Source: Rhodospirillales bacterium (GTDB lineage: Bacteria > Pseudomonadota > Alphaproteobacteria > Rhodospirillales > Magnetospirillaceae). Taken from it: 64,000 nt of DNA. The stretch spans positions 176,756-240,755 of the forward strand of contig JACFNC010000006.1 of NCBI GenBank assembly GCA_019455065.1, given 5' to 3'. Every line of letters begins with the position of its first letter. The stretch's first letter is position 1. Made by a program: the position numbers and the translations under genes. Positions 18,498 through 27,528 of this stretch are shown one piece after another. The notes below the pieces were generated by a model, which worked only from the letters and a program-made list of their open reading frames with translations, made no database searches and was not told the DNA's origin.

Positions 18498-19250
18498 ATG
18501 TTTGCTGACTTGAATTACCTACAGCTGATGATTGCCATTACAGCGCTGTTTCTTGGAGGTTTTTCCAAGGGGGTAACTGGTATTGGCCTACCCATGATCA
18601 TTACTCCAAGTTTGGCATATATCTACGGAATTCAAGTGGCTGTGCCGGTCGTCGCGATTTCCACGGTTACCACCAACATACTCGTTATCGGAAAGTACCG
18701 GCGGGTTTGGCGGGAAGTATTATTGATTTGGCCTATGTTGATTTCGGGGTTGGCAACAACCGTATTGGGCGTTTTCGCATTACGATACAGTGATCCGAAA
18801 ATTCTTGCCATCACTCTCGCAGTCATGGCGATAGGCTATGTGATTTTGAATTTCTCGGGAAACCAGATCAGGATCCCTTCCCATCGGCTAAAAGTATTTG
18901 CTCCTGTGATGGGCGGTTTGGCCGGGTTCTTCCAAGGCACCACAGGGGTTTGCGGCCCCCTTGTCGTCGCCTATCTTTCCGGTTTCAAAGACTTTTCCCG
19001 GGAAGCCTACTTCTACGCCTTGAGCTTGGTTTTCCTGCTTTTTTCAATGAACCAGGTTTCCGGATACTTTGTCTCCGGCATCTACTCCAGCGAGATCGCC
19101 TGGATGGGTGTTCTGTTATCGCTGCCGGTTATTTGCAGCTTCTACATCGGAATTCGGTTACAAGAAAGGCTCGATATTGAGAAAGTAAGGTTCGTTACAT
19201 TACTGATCATCCTGACAAGCGGCATCAATCTCTTGGTAGCCAATGTTTAG
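18498..19250 (+). CDS. TauE/SafE-type anion exporter
   Basis: A 250-residue membrane protein with about eight helices. LFLGGFSKGVTGIGLPMIITP is the TauE/SafE signature and GGLAGFFQGTTGVCGPLVVAYL its repeat in the second half. The family exports sulfite, sulfoacetate or other organic anions. The base composition is unlike the neighbours: 18721-18780, counted by hand, is 27/60 G+C (45%) against roughly two-thirds around it, which suggests recent acquisition. The ATG at 18498 is preferred; an open frame extends upstream into the hairpin region but is not protein-like. Confidence 0.85.
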   Translation: MFADLNYLQLMIAITALFLGGFSKGVTGIGLPMIITPSLAYIYGIQVAVPVVAISTVTTNILVIGKYRRVWREVLLIWPMLISGLATTVLGVFALRYSDPKILAITLAVMAIGYVILNFSGNQIRIPSHRLKVFAPVMGGLAGFFQGTTGVCGPLVVAYLSGFKDFSREAYFYALSLVFLLFSMNQVSGYFVSGIYSSEIAWMGVLLSLPVICSFYIGIRLQERLDIEKVRFVTLLIILTSGINLLVANV

Positions 19251-19331
19251 AGAGCAGAAAGACGTAGAATACTAAAAGAAGTTTCGTCTTTCGAGGCCAA
19301 CGAGTGTGACACGAAGAAGAGGGAGGAAACC

Positions 19332-20285
19332 ATGAAGAGAGTCCTGTGGAAGATTTCCACGTTATTTGCAATATTTGCCCTTCCGTTGAGCGTGGCGCAT
19401 GCCGCGGATCCCGGAAAAACCAATTATGTATCCATCATCGGCGGGTCATCCGGGGGTTCGTGGTACCTGGTCGCCGCTGGCCAGGCCAATGTCATCAAGA
19501 AACACGTCCCCGGGGTGGATGCGACCGCTCAGCCGGGAGGGGGCGCCGAGAACATCATCCGCGTCGCCAAGAAGGAGGTGGTTTTCGGCATGACCATGTC
19601 GGACAACGCCTTTTTCGCCGACAAGGGGGCCCGGGAGTACAGAAAGAAGTATCCCGAAATCCGGGCGATCATGGGTGGGCATGACAATCCCATGAAACTG
19701 ATCGTGCGCACGGATTCGGGAATCAATTCGGTGGCCGATCTCAAAGGGAAGAAAGTCGGGATGGGCTATCCCGGGTCCGCCCAGGCGATTACCACCGCGG
19801 ACCTGATGGAGAGCATGGGCCTGAGGCCTGACCAAGACTTCAAGGCCCAGTGGCTGACGCCGAAAGAAGTGGCCGAGGCGCTCCAGGACGGGACCATTGA
19901 CGCCGGATTCATCTATATCGCCGATCCGACCGGTCTGATCATCGAACTCGCCAGCAGGACGCCCATCAAGTTCATCCCGCTGGACCTGGGCAAGGCCCTC
20001 GCCGGCAAGCCGTATTGGTATAAGACGAAGGTTCCCGGGGGGACCTACAAGGGCATCGATGAGGATTACGTCACGCAAGGCGCAAACGTCATTCTGATCA
20101 CCCATAAGGACACCGATCCGGAACTGGTCTACCAGGTGACGAAGGCCCTGTTCGAGCACGTCGACGAAGTCGGGGAAACCCATCCTGCCGGGAAGGAATG
20201 GAACCTGCAGAACGCCACCAGGGGAGTAACCATTCCCTTCCATCCTGGCGCCGAAAGATACCTGAAAGAAAAAGGCGTCCGATGA
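19332..20285 (+). CDS. TAXI-type TRAP solute-binding protein 2
   Basis: A 317-residue periplasmic binding protein with a signal peptide (LFAIFALPLSVAHAADPG) and the TAXI motif IIGGSSGGSWYLVAAGQANVI. VADLKGKKVGMGYPGSAQ and the end WNLQNATRGVTIPFHPGAERYLKEKG match the first TAXI protein at the same places. It starts after GAGGGAGGAAACC. A terminator-like hairpin follows the stop, then the first fused TRAP permease, its likely partner. Confidence 0.9.
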   Translation: MKRVLWKISTLFAIFALPLSVAHAADPGKTNYVSIIGGSSGGSWYLVAAGQANVIKKHVPGVDATAQPGGGAENIIRVAKKEVVFGMTMSDNAFFADKGAREYRKKYPEIRAIMGGHDNPMKLIVRTDSGINSVADLKGKKVGMGYPGSAQAITTADLMESMGLRPDQDFKAQWLTPKEVAEALQDGTIDAGFIYIADPTGLIIELASRTPIKFIPLDLGKALAGKPYWYKTKVPGGTYKGIDEDYVTQGANVILITHKDTDPELVYQVTKALFEHVDEVGETHPAGKEWNLQNATRGVTIPFHPGAERYLKEKGVR

Positions 20286-20337
20286 TTTCCGGCAAGCCGT
20301 CTCCGGGCGCCGACCTGCGCCCTGATTGCTAGCCAGG

Positions 20338-20372
20338 AAGGGCGAGAGAGACATCGAGCGGCTCTCGCCCTT
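20338..20372 (+). terminator. Terminator-like hairpin between TAXI and TRAP genes
   Basis: AAGGGCGAGAG (20338-20348) pairs perfectly with CTCTCGCCCTT (20362-20372) around a 13-base loop, followed by CTTTCCTCCC. The tail is only weakly T-rich. It probably gives partial termination or protects the end of a highly expressed binding-protein mRNA, as is common where a binding-protein gene precedes permease genes. Confidence 0.55.
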
Positions 20373-20398
20373 CTTTCCTCCCGCGAGGAGAAACGGAA

Positions 20399-22318
20399 AT
20401 GGCATTCGCTTCCGCAGGACAACTTGACGTCACCAGCCGAATGGCGAAGAGCAAGCTGGCCATCATCGTTTCCGTGCTGGCGATCACGCTCTCGCTGTTC
20501 CATCTCTACACCAGCTATTTCGGCGCATTTGGCGCCCTGAAACAGCGCAGTATTCATCTTGGGCTGGTGCTGGTTATGGTTTTTCTGCTGTATCCTTGCA
20601 GCAAGAAAGGGCACGTCCTTACGCGAATTCTGGACCTGATGTTCGCCCTCGCAGGTGCCGGGGTCTGCGCCTACATCTTTTTCCAGGCCAATCAGTTCAC
20701 CCTGATGGCCCTTGACCTGCAACCCATAGACATCGCCGTCGGCATCGTCGGCGTATTGCTGGTACTGGAGGCGACCCGCCGCGTAATGGGGTGGATCATG
20801 CCCATGATCGCCAGCGTTTTTCTCGCCTACGTCTTTCTTGGTCCCTATATGCCCGACCTTGTGGCCCATGTGGGTTTCACCCCGGAGCGGGTGGCTTACC
20901 ACATGTTCTTCACCATGGAGGGGATATTCGGTTCCGCCCTCGGCGTCTCGGCGGGACTGGTTGCCATCTTCGTCCTGTTCAGCGCCTTCATTGCCAAGAG
21001 CGGCGCCGGCAATTTTTTCATGGATATTTCGTTTGCCCTCTTTGGCCGCTTTCGCGGCGGCTCTGCCAAGGTGGCGGTGGTTTCCAGTTCTCTCTTTGGT
21101 TCGATTTCGGGCAGCGCCGTGGCCAACGTGGTCGGTACCGGCAACCTCACCATTCCAATGATGCGCAAGGCCGGGTACCCCGGACATTTCGCCGCGGCGG
21201 TGGAAGCCGTGGCATCGACTGGTGGCCAGCTCACCCCGCCAATGCTCGGCGCGGCGGCTTTCCTGATCGTCGAGTTCCTCGGGGTTTCCTTCACCCAGGT
21301 CATGCAGGCGGCAATAGTGCCCGCCGCCCTCTACTACCTCAGTGTCTTCCTGATGGTCGACATGCAGGCCGCCAAGCAGGGGCTTCGGGGGCTTCCGAAG
21401 GACCAACTGCCGCCGGCGGGACGCGTTCTGAAGCGCGGCTGGATCTTTCTCAGCCCCATAGCGGTGGTCGTCTATCTCATCGGCGTCGAGAATACCTCCC
21501 CGATGCTTGCCTGCTTTTGGGCGATCGTGCTGACCGCAATCATCGGCATTTTCCATCCGGACGGCGAAATCAAAAGCTTCAAGGCGTTTCTTGAATGCCT
21601 GTCCAAAGGGGGAAAAGGGGTCATCGAGGTTGCCGCCGCCTGTGCCACCGCCGGGATCATCATCGGGGTCATCACCCTCACCGGCATGGGGCTGAAACTG
21701 GCGACGACGCTGGTGGCCATTGCCGGCGGCAGCATGCTGGTGCTGCTACTGCTGACCGCCTTGGTCTGCCTGATACTGGGAATGGGGGTGCCCACCACGG
21801 CGGCCTATCTGATCGTCGCATCCCTGGTGGCGCCGGCGCTGATCAAGATAGGGATCTCGCCGATGGCGGCCCATTTCTTCGTCTTCTACTACGCGGTGGT
21901 CTCGATGATCACCCCTCCGGTCGCCCTTGCCGCGTTCGCCGCGGCCGGTATCGCCGATGCCGACTGCAACAAGACCGGTTTCACGGCGTTCCGCCTCGGG
22001 CTGACCGCCCTCATCGTGCCGTTCATGATCGTTTACGGACCGGAACTGATTCTCGAGGGCACCTGGCAGGACGTCGTTCCTGCGACCTTCACGGCGGCGG
22101 CGGGGACCTACTTCCTGGCCACGGGGCTGCAGGGGTGGTGCCGGGGACCGCTTCCCATGGTTTCCAGGGCTTTTTTCGTGGCGGCCGCCTTGCTGCTGAT
22201 CAATCCCGGACTGGCAACCGACGTCATTGGAGGGGCCCTGGCAGGCACCGGTTTTCTGCTCAGCAGGCTCGGCCGCCGTTCCGGCAGCAAGGTTCAGCTG
22301 CAAGTGGAGAATAGTTGA
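20399..22318 (+). CDS. Fused TRAP permease (DctQ-DctM type) 1
   Basis: A 639-residue inner-membrane protein with about 16 or more hydrophobic segments, the size of fused 4TM/12TM TRAP permeases that work with TAXI proteins. The N-terminal four helices correspond to DctQ. The DctM part has SGSAVANVVGTGNLTIPMMR, STGGQLTPPMLGAAAFLI and LGMGVPTTAAYLIVASLVAPAL, all diagnostic. It imports organic acids with sodium or protons. It follows GAGGAGAAACGGAA. A UbiD-type decarboxylase gene follows within 30 bases. Confidence 0.93.
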   Translation: MAFASAGQLDVTSRMAKSKLAIIVSVLAITLSLFHLYTSYFGAFGALKQRSIHLGLVLVMVFLLYPCSKKGHVLTRILDLMFALAGAGVCAYIFFQANQFTLMALDLQPIDIAVGIVGVLLVLEATRRVMGWIMPMIASVFLAYVFLGPYMPDLVAHVGFTPERVAYHMFFTMEGIFGSALGVSAGLVAIFVLFSAFIAKSGAGNFFMDISFALFGRFRGGSAKVAVVSSSLFGSISGSAVANVVGTGNLTIPMMRKAGYPGHFAAAVEAVASTGGQLTPPMLGAAAFLIVEFLGVSFTQVMQAAIVPAALYYLSVFLMVDMQAAKQGLRGLPKDQLPPAGRVLKRGWIFLSPIAVVVYLIGVENTSPMLACFWAIVLTAIIGIFHPDGEIKSFKAFLECLSKGGKGVIEVAAACATAGIIIGVITLTGMGLKLATTLVAIAGGSMLVLLLLTALVCLILGMGVPTTAAYLIVASLVAPALIKIGISPMAAHFFVFYYAVVSMITPPVALAAFAAAGIADADCNKTGFTAFRLGLTALIVPFMIVYGPELILEGTWQDVVPATFTAAAGTYFLATGLQGWCRGPLPMVSRAFFVAAALLLINPGLATDVIGGALAGTGFLLSRLGRRSGSKVQLQVENS

Positions 22319-22348
22319 TCTCACGACCATCAAAAGGACTCGAAGGGG

Positions 22349-23725
22349 ATGCGTAACAAAGACATGCATGATTTCATTGAACATCTTGAGAAGGATGTTC
22401 CCGGCAGTGTTCTGAGGATCAGCAAAGAGGTTAGTTACGAATTCGAGATCCCGGCTATTCTCCAGCATGTGGAATCCCAGAAGAAAAATCCGGTACTTAT
22501 CTTCGAAAAAGTCCGGGCACCCAACGGGGAGATTTCCAAGCTGCCGGTGGTGGTCAATCTCTTCGGCTCGAGGGCGCGCCTGGCGGACGCCCTGGATACC
22601 GACATCCACCAATTGCCCTTCGAGTACATCCGACGGGAAAAGCCGGTGGCGCCGGTCATGCTCGACCGGAAAGACGCCCGGGTGAAGGACATCGTTGAAA
22701 CCGGAGACGCGATCGACCTCCACAAACTGCCCATCGTGACCCATCACGAAATGGACATGGGGCCCTACATCACCGCTGGCAGCGCCTGGGTGAAGGACCC
22801 TGAGACCGGGATGACCAATTGCGCCATCATCCGCATCATGGTCGCCGGGCCGAAGAAGCTGGTTGTCAACTTCAATGCCGCCCGCCACACCAACTATGTC
22901 TTCCAGAAGTACAAGAAAATGGGGAAATCGGTGCCGATGCTGATCGTCGTCGGCCACCATCCCTCTTTCTACCTGGGGGCGCAGACCAAGATGCTGGTGG
23001 ACGAACCCCAGATCATTGGTGGCGTCATGGGACAGCCGCTGGAGATGGCTGCGTCCGAAACGTGGGGGATCGATATGCCCGTGCCTGCCCAGGCCGATCT
23101 CGTCATCGAAACGGAGTTGTCCACCTCCGAACTGGAAATCGAGGCCCCGTTCGGAGAATTCACCCAGTATTACGGCGGACAGCGCCTGAATCCGGTCGCG
23201 CACATCACCGCCGTCAACCAGAGGAGCGATGCCTATTACCTGGACATCATGCCCGGGCATGCCGATCACCTACTGTTGGATGCGCCGATGATCGAGGCCT
23301 ATCTCTTCAATCGGATCAAAGAGGTGGTTCCCGGCATCAGGGGGGTCCATATGCCGGTGTCCGGCACGGCCCGACTGCATGCCTATGTGCAGTTGAAGAA
23401 AGCCAATGACGGTGAACCAAAAACCGCCATCGCCGCCGCCCTGAGTTCGGACTACCGACTCAAGCATGTCATCGTGGTGGACGAGGACGTCAACATTTAC
23501 GATGACGAGGAAGTCCTTTGGGCCGTTGCCACCCGGTCCCAGTGGGATAAGGACCTGGTCGTCATCCAGAATATGATGGGCACCAGGCTTGATCCGTCCG
23601 CCAACGGCATACTGAACACCAAGGGCGGCATCGATGCGACGACCCCGTGCGACGGCGCCTTCGCCCAGAGAATCGCCATTCCGGAAGCGGTCATGCGGCG
23701 AATCAAACTGGACGACTATCTTTAA
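22349..23725 (+). CDS. UbiD-family (de)carboxylase, prenyl-FMN dependent
   Basis: A 458-residue member of the UbiD family, which adds or removes carboxyl groups on aromatic or unsaturated acids using prenylated FMN. The core motif EAPFGEFTQYYGG holds Glu265 and Glu270 with the E-x4-E spacing of the catalytic and cofactor-binding pair. INTKGGIDATTP at the C-terminus and NFNAARHTNYVFQKY are also in place. Length is slightly under the ~490 of UbiD proper. No ubiX gene for the cofactor is in this window, so it must come from elsewhere. It is flanked by a TRAP permease and a zinc-ribbon gene, pointing to a catabolic rather than ubiquinone role. Confidence 0.88.
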   Translation: MRNKDMHDFIEHLEKDVPGSVLRISKEVSYEFEIPAILQHVESQKKNPVLIFEKVRAPNGEISKLPVVVNLFGSRARLADALDTDIHQLPFEYIRREKPVAPVMLDRKDARVKDIVETGDAIDLHKLPIVTHHEMDMGPYITAGSAWVKDPETGMTNCAIIRIMVAGPKKLVVNFNAARHTNYVFQKYKKMGKSVPMLIVVGHHPSFYLGAQTKMLVDEPQIIGGVMGQPLEMAASETWGIDMPVPAQADLVIETELSTSELEIEAPFGEFTQYYGGQRLNPVAHITAVNQRSDAYYLDIMPGHADHLLLDAPMIEAYLFNRIKEVVPGIRGVHMPVSGTARLHAYVQLKKANDGEPKTAIAAALSSDYRLKHVIVVDEDVNIYDDEEVLWAVATRSQWDKDLVVIQNMMGTRLDPSANGILNTKGGIDATTPCDGAFAQRIAIPEAVMRRIKLDDYL

Positions 23726-23748
23726 ACGAATCGGAGGAGAACGTTGTC

Positions 23749-23943
23749 ATGGCTGTTGTCCATTTCGTCGATTGCCCGTCCTGCGGAAAGGAATATTACC
23801 TTGAGACCAACCTATTCCACACGGTGAGAGCCGATCCTGGAAAACACAAACTGAAGTGCCCCTTCTGCAAGAGCGAGTTCAACCTGCAGGGCGGCAAGGG
23901 GGATGCGTCGGTAGAAACCGGCGCCTCTTCAGGCTGCCAGTGA
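23749..23943 (+). CDS. Small zinc-ribbon protein following UbiD
   Basis: A 64-residue protein with two Cys pairs, CPSCGKEYY and CPFCKSEF, 31 residues apart, making a zinc ribbon, and a low-complexity tail ending GCQ. It follows GGAGGAG and lies 23 bases after the UbiD gene. Hydroxyarylic acid decarboxylases of the BsdBCD/VdcBCD type have a small (~75 residue) Cys-rich subunit D encoded beside the UbiD-like subunit C. This protein may play that part, but I see no sequence match beyond size and Cys pairs. Confidence 0.6.
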   Translation: MAVVHFVDCPSCGKEYYLETNLFHTVRADPGKHKLKCPFCKSEFNLQGGKGDASVETGASSGCQ

Positions 23944-23965
23944 GGTCGAATCGCAGTCCTCGCGA

Positions 23966-24478
23966 ATGAAGAAGTTAGGAATTTCAGGCTGGGTGATACT
24001 GTGCCTGACGTCGATCATGATTGCGGTTTACATGCTCTCCCCTGTTGCACGGGCGCAGTTGATTTTCTTTGCCGACGATGGGGAACACTCGACGATTCTT
24101 CCCGTTTCGGTCGGGGGCAAGGTCGCTATCGGCTTCAGGCACTCGCTGTACCACGTCGAGCAGACGGAGTACTACGCCGTCCAGGATCGTTCATTTCTGC
24201 TCGAGTCGGTCTACTTCGGCTCTTTCGATGCGCTCAACTACTACGACCCGACGGGGGAGTGGCCGCGCCAGCCAAAAGGAGCCGGCTATGAGATCTTCCC
24301 GTCTTCCAAGTTGGAGGAAGTCAATTTCGCCATAGCCCGGAGCACCCCGGTCTGGCTGCTCGTTGCAGATGAGCCTCCGATCTTTCTGACAAACATTCCC
24401 GTGGATTTCACCCGGTTTTCCCTTCGCGTGATTCGAAGGCCGAGGGTCCAGCTTCTGTTGGGGGACTTACGCCCATGA
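23966..24478 (+). CDS. DUF1850-type TRAP-associated protein
   Basis: A 170-residue protein with one N-terminal membrane helix or signal anchor (ISGWVILCLTSIMIAVYML) and a periplasmic beta-rich domain. GFRHSLYHVEQTEYYAV resembles the H-S-x-x-x-V-x-E-x-Y pattern of DUF1850, a family found next to TAXI/TRAP genes. It overlaps the following TRAP permease gene by 4 bases (ATGA). It may assist assembly or substrate delivery of that transporter. Confidence 0.7.
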   Translation: MKKLGISGWVILCLTSIMIAVYMLSPVARAQLIFFADDGEHSTILPVSVGGKVAIGFRHSLYHVEQTEYYAVQDRSFLLESVYFGSFDALNYYDPTGEWPRQPKGAGYEIFPSSKLEEVNFAIARSTPVWLLVADEPPIFLTNIPVDFTRFSLRVIRRPRVQLLLGDLRP

Positions 24479-26400
24479 CGCCGTTCAACCGCATCTTCCA
24501 AACGACCACCGCCCAAGTCACGGCGCTGGTCTGCGTCCTGTTCGGTCTTTTTCATCTCTATACCGCCGGCAGGGGGCCTTTCAGCGCCATGGACCAGAGG
24601 GTGATCCATCTCACCTTCGGCCTCGTCCTTGTCTTCCTCAACAAGCCGATCCACAGCGGCGTCGAAGGGGTTTGGCGACTTTTCGACGTCCTGCTGGCTC
24701 TTGTGGCACTGGCGGTCGGCGGCTACCTGTACCTGTACTCGGCCGATATCGCCTTTCGCCTGGGGATCGCCAGCACGGCCGACCTGGTCGCTGGCGCCGC
24801 CCTCATCCTCCTGCTGCTCGAGGCGACCCGTCGGGTCCTGGGTTGGCCCCTCCCGCTCATCGCGGGCATTGCCATTCTCTACGGGTTTTTCGGCGACAAA
24901 CTACCCGGCATCCTGGCGCACAGCGGATTTGGGGCAGATCGCCTGATCAGCCACCTGTCCCTCACCACCGAGGGAATCTTCACTGTGCCGCTCGGCGTGT
25001 CCGCGACGGTCGTCGTCATCTTCATCATCTTCGCCACCTTTCTGAATGCCACCGGCGCCGGCCAGTATTTCATCGATCTGGTGATGAGCTACTTTGGCCG
25101 CAGCAAGGGGGCGCCGGCGAAGTCGGCGGTCGTGGGGAGCGCCATGATGGGGACCCTCAGCGGCAGCGTCATCGCCAACGTGATGGGAACCGGCAGCTTC
25201 ACCATCCCGCTGATGAAGCGTTCGGGGTACCGGCCGACGGTCGCCGCGGCGGTGGAAGCCTGCACGTCCACTGGCGGGCAGATCATGCCGCCGGTCATGG
25301 GAGCGGCCGCCTTCATCATCGCCGAGTTCCTGCGCGTCCCCTACCTCGACGTGATCAAGGCGGCCATCATTCCAGCCGTCCTCTTCTACGTCGCTCTCTT
25401 CGCCTACGTGCATCTGGAAGCGGCTCGGAGCGGTCTGAAGGGATTGCCCGAGGAAGAAATCCGCGAGTACCGGGATCGCCGGCAGGGCAAGCACTACCTG
25501 ATCACCCCACTCCTCGCCCTGGTGGGAATGATGACCCTTCTCAACTGGTCGCCGACCCGCTCGGCGTTCTTCGCCATTCTCCTCACCCTCGCCATCGGCT
25601 TCATCCAGAAGACGGGACGAATTTCCCTCACCAAGCTCATCGACATCTTCCGGCAAGCGGGGATGACCATGCTGGAGGTGGTCACCGCCTGCGCCACCGC
25701 AGGCATCATCATCGGAGTCCTTTCCCTCACCGGCCTCGGCCTGCAGCTGTCGAGCGTTCTCACCAGCCTGGCCGGCGGAAGTTTGCCGATCCTGCTCGTT
25801 CTCACGATGATCGTTTCCCTGGTCCTCGGGATGGGGCTGACCACCACCGCCTGCTACGTCATCCTCGCGGTGCTCGTCGCCCCGGCCATGATCAAGATGG
25901 GAATCGATCCGATGGCGGCGCACATGTTCGTGTTCTTCTTCGGCATGTACTCCTTCATCACTCCCCCCGTCTCCCTGGGCGCCTTCGCCGCCGCCGGCAT
26001 AGCCGGCTCGTCCCCCATGGCCACCGGCTACCTCGCCTGGAAGATCGCCCTCCCGGGCTTCATACTTCCCTTCATTTTCGTGTTCTATCCGGCGATGCTG
26101 ATGAAGGGGTCCTGGCCGGAAATCCTCTCGGTCGCCGCGACCGGGCTGGTGGGCGTGTTGTTCGCCTCGACGGCGCTCGTCGGCTTTCTAAGGCGAAATC
26201 TCAATCTGCTGGAACGGGGAGCGTTGATCACCGCCGGGATCCTGCTCATTCACGGCGGCCTGGTGACCGACGTGCTCGGCATGGTGCTGGGGGGCGCTAC
26301 GGCGCTCAACTGTTATCTCCGCGCCCCGCGCACCAATAAGACCGACGCCCTTGACCCCACGATCGGCGCCGATACGCCGCCGGTTCGCAGCCAATTTTAA
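24475..26400 (+). CDS. Fused TRAP permease (DctQ-DctM type) 2
   Basis: A 641-residue paralogue of the permease at 20399, with the same helical layout. Matching motifs are SGSVIANVMGTGSFTIPLMK, STGGQIMPPVMGAAAFII and LGMGLTTTACYVILAVLVAPAM. It overlaps the DUF1850 gene, so this pair should be co-translated. With two TAXI proteins and two permeases, the cluster can import at least two related acids. After its stop there are 148 bases in which I see nothing clear before larC. Confidence 0.93.
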   Translation: MTPFNRIFQTTTAQVTALVCVLFGLFHLYTAGRGPFSAMDQRVIHLTFGLVLVFLNKPIHSGVEGVWRLFDVLLALVALAVGGYLYLYSADIAFRLGIASTADLVAGAALILLLLEATRRVLGWPLPLIAGIAILYGFFGDKLPGILAHSGFGADRLISHLSLTTEGIFTVPLGVSATVVVIFIIFATFLNATGAGQYFIDLVMSYFGRSKGAPAKSAVVGSAMMGTLSGSVIANVMGTGSFTIPLMKRSGYRPTVAAAVEACTSTGGQIMPPVMGAAAFIIAEFLRVPYLDVIKAAIIPAVLFYVALFAYVHLEAARSGLKGLPEEEIREYRDRRQGKHYLITPLLALVGMMTLLNWSPTRSAFFAILLTLAIGFIQKTGRISLTKLIDIFRQAGMTMLEVVTACATAGIIIGVLSLTGLGLQLSSVLTSLAGGSLPILLVLTMIVSLVLGMGLTTTACYVILAVLVAPAMIKMGIDPMAAHMFVFFFGMYSFITPPVSLGAFAAAGIAGSSPMATGYLAWKIALPGFILPFIFVFYPAMLMKGSWPEILSVAATGLVGVLFASTALVGFLRRNLNLLERGALITAGILLIHGGLVTDVLGMVLGGATALNCYLRAPRTNKTDALDPTIGADTPPVRSQF

Positions 26401-26548
26401 ACGTGGTTCGGCTAGCTGGACATGTTTAAGAAAGGGGTCTCGATAGTTCGGATCAGCGTGCCGACCAGCGGTGCATCGGCATCGCTGGTTTCGGCATCGA
26501 CAACTGCCAAGGGGCGGCTTGCGCGGCCACCTGGATCGTGAGGTTGCA

Positions 26549-27496
26549 ATGTTCGCGAAAGTCATGGAACCCCAACCCGACTCTCCCGAAGGCGGCGGCC
26601 CGCCGAGCGTCCACGGCCACGGGCATGTCCACCACCATGAGCATCCCGGTTCCCACCACCATCACCATGACCCGCGGGATGCGGGCGATCCCGAACACGC
26701 GCCGATCGCGGGAGGTGTGGTGGTGATCCGTCCAGCGAGCGGCCTGTCCGGCGATATGCTGGTGGCCGGATTGGCCCGGCTCGCCTGCGTGGGAACCGAG
26801 GAACTGGCGGCCTTGGCCATCGGCATCGGATTGCCCGAGGGCTGCGTCGGACTCGAAAGACGGGCCGTCAACCAGGTTTTTGGCTGGGGCTGCCGGGTAA
26901 ACCTGCCCCCCGAACATCACCATCGCACCTTGGACGACATCCGCCGGATCATCACTGCCGCCAAGACCATGTCGCCCAGGGCCCGGCAACTGGCGGAGAC
27001 GAGCTTCACCCTCCTGGCCGAAGCCGAGGGGCGGGTCCATGACATACCCACCGAAGCTGTCACTTTCCACGAGGTGGGGGCGCTGGATAGCATTCTCGAC
27101 ATGTGTCTGGCCTGCATCCTCTTCGACCGCTTGGACCCCCGGGAACTCGTCTGCGGCCCTCTACCGTTGTGCGATGGGACCGTCTGGTGCAGCCATGGTA
27201 AATTGCCGGCGCCGGCACCGGCCGTGCTGGATTTGATGGCGGGCGTGCCGGTCACCGGAATCCCGTCTGAAGGGGAAACCGTCACTCCCACCGCCATCGC
27301 CCTGCTCAAAGGCCTTGGCGCCAGGTTCGGCCCGTGGCCATCCATGACCGTTTCACGTACCGCCCTCGTCTTCGGGTCGAGGGTCCTGCCGGGCGTTGCC
27401 AACGGTGCCCTGTTCGCCCTCGGTGACGGTCCAACGCGAACGCGCCTGCCCGACCCCACCGGCGAGGCCCCGCAGGGTGGGCGTTGCCCCGGTTGA
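26549..27496 (+). CDS. larC: LarC-like nickel insertion protein, lacking the C-terminal domain
   Basis: A 315-residue protein matching the N-terminal (LarC1) domain of the nickel-pincer cofactor insertase: IRPASGLSGDMLVAGL near residue 60, LDDIRRII, EAVTFHEVGALDSILD and LPAPAPAVLDLMAGVPV. Residues ~24-45 form a His-rich metal-binding stretch (HGHGHVHHHEHPG, then HHHHH). Full LarC proteins are about 400 residues with a C-terminal LarC2 domain. That domain is missing here, and no separate frame for it exists before larE. It adds nickel to the pincer nucleotide in the final cofactor step. ATG 26549 follows GTGAGG. Confidence 0.82.
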   Translation: MFAKVMEPQPDSPEGGGPPSVHGHGHVHHHEHPGSHHHHHDPRDAGDPEHAPIAGGVVVIRPASGLSGDMLVAGLARLACVGTEELAALAIGIGLPEGCVGLERRAVNQVFGWGCRVNLPPEHHHRTLDDIRRIITAAKTMSPRARQLAETSFTLLAEAEGRVHDIPTEAVTFHEVGALDSILDMCLACILFDRLDPRELVCGPLPLCDGTVWCSHGKLPAPAPAVLDLMAGVPVTGIPSEGETVTPTAIALLKGLGARFGPWPSMTVSRTALVFGSRVLPGVANGALFALGDGPTRTRLPDPTGEAPQGGRCPG

Positions 27497-27528
27497 GGGC
27501 TGGTACCGGTTCAACGAAGAGAGTGGCC

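Noticed and set aside
26401..26548. Possible mobile-element scrap between the TRAP permease and larC
   Set aside because: Short protein-like stretches appear in more than one frame, but none matches a transposase I recognise, and there are no clear ends.
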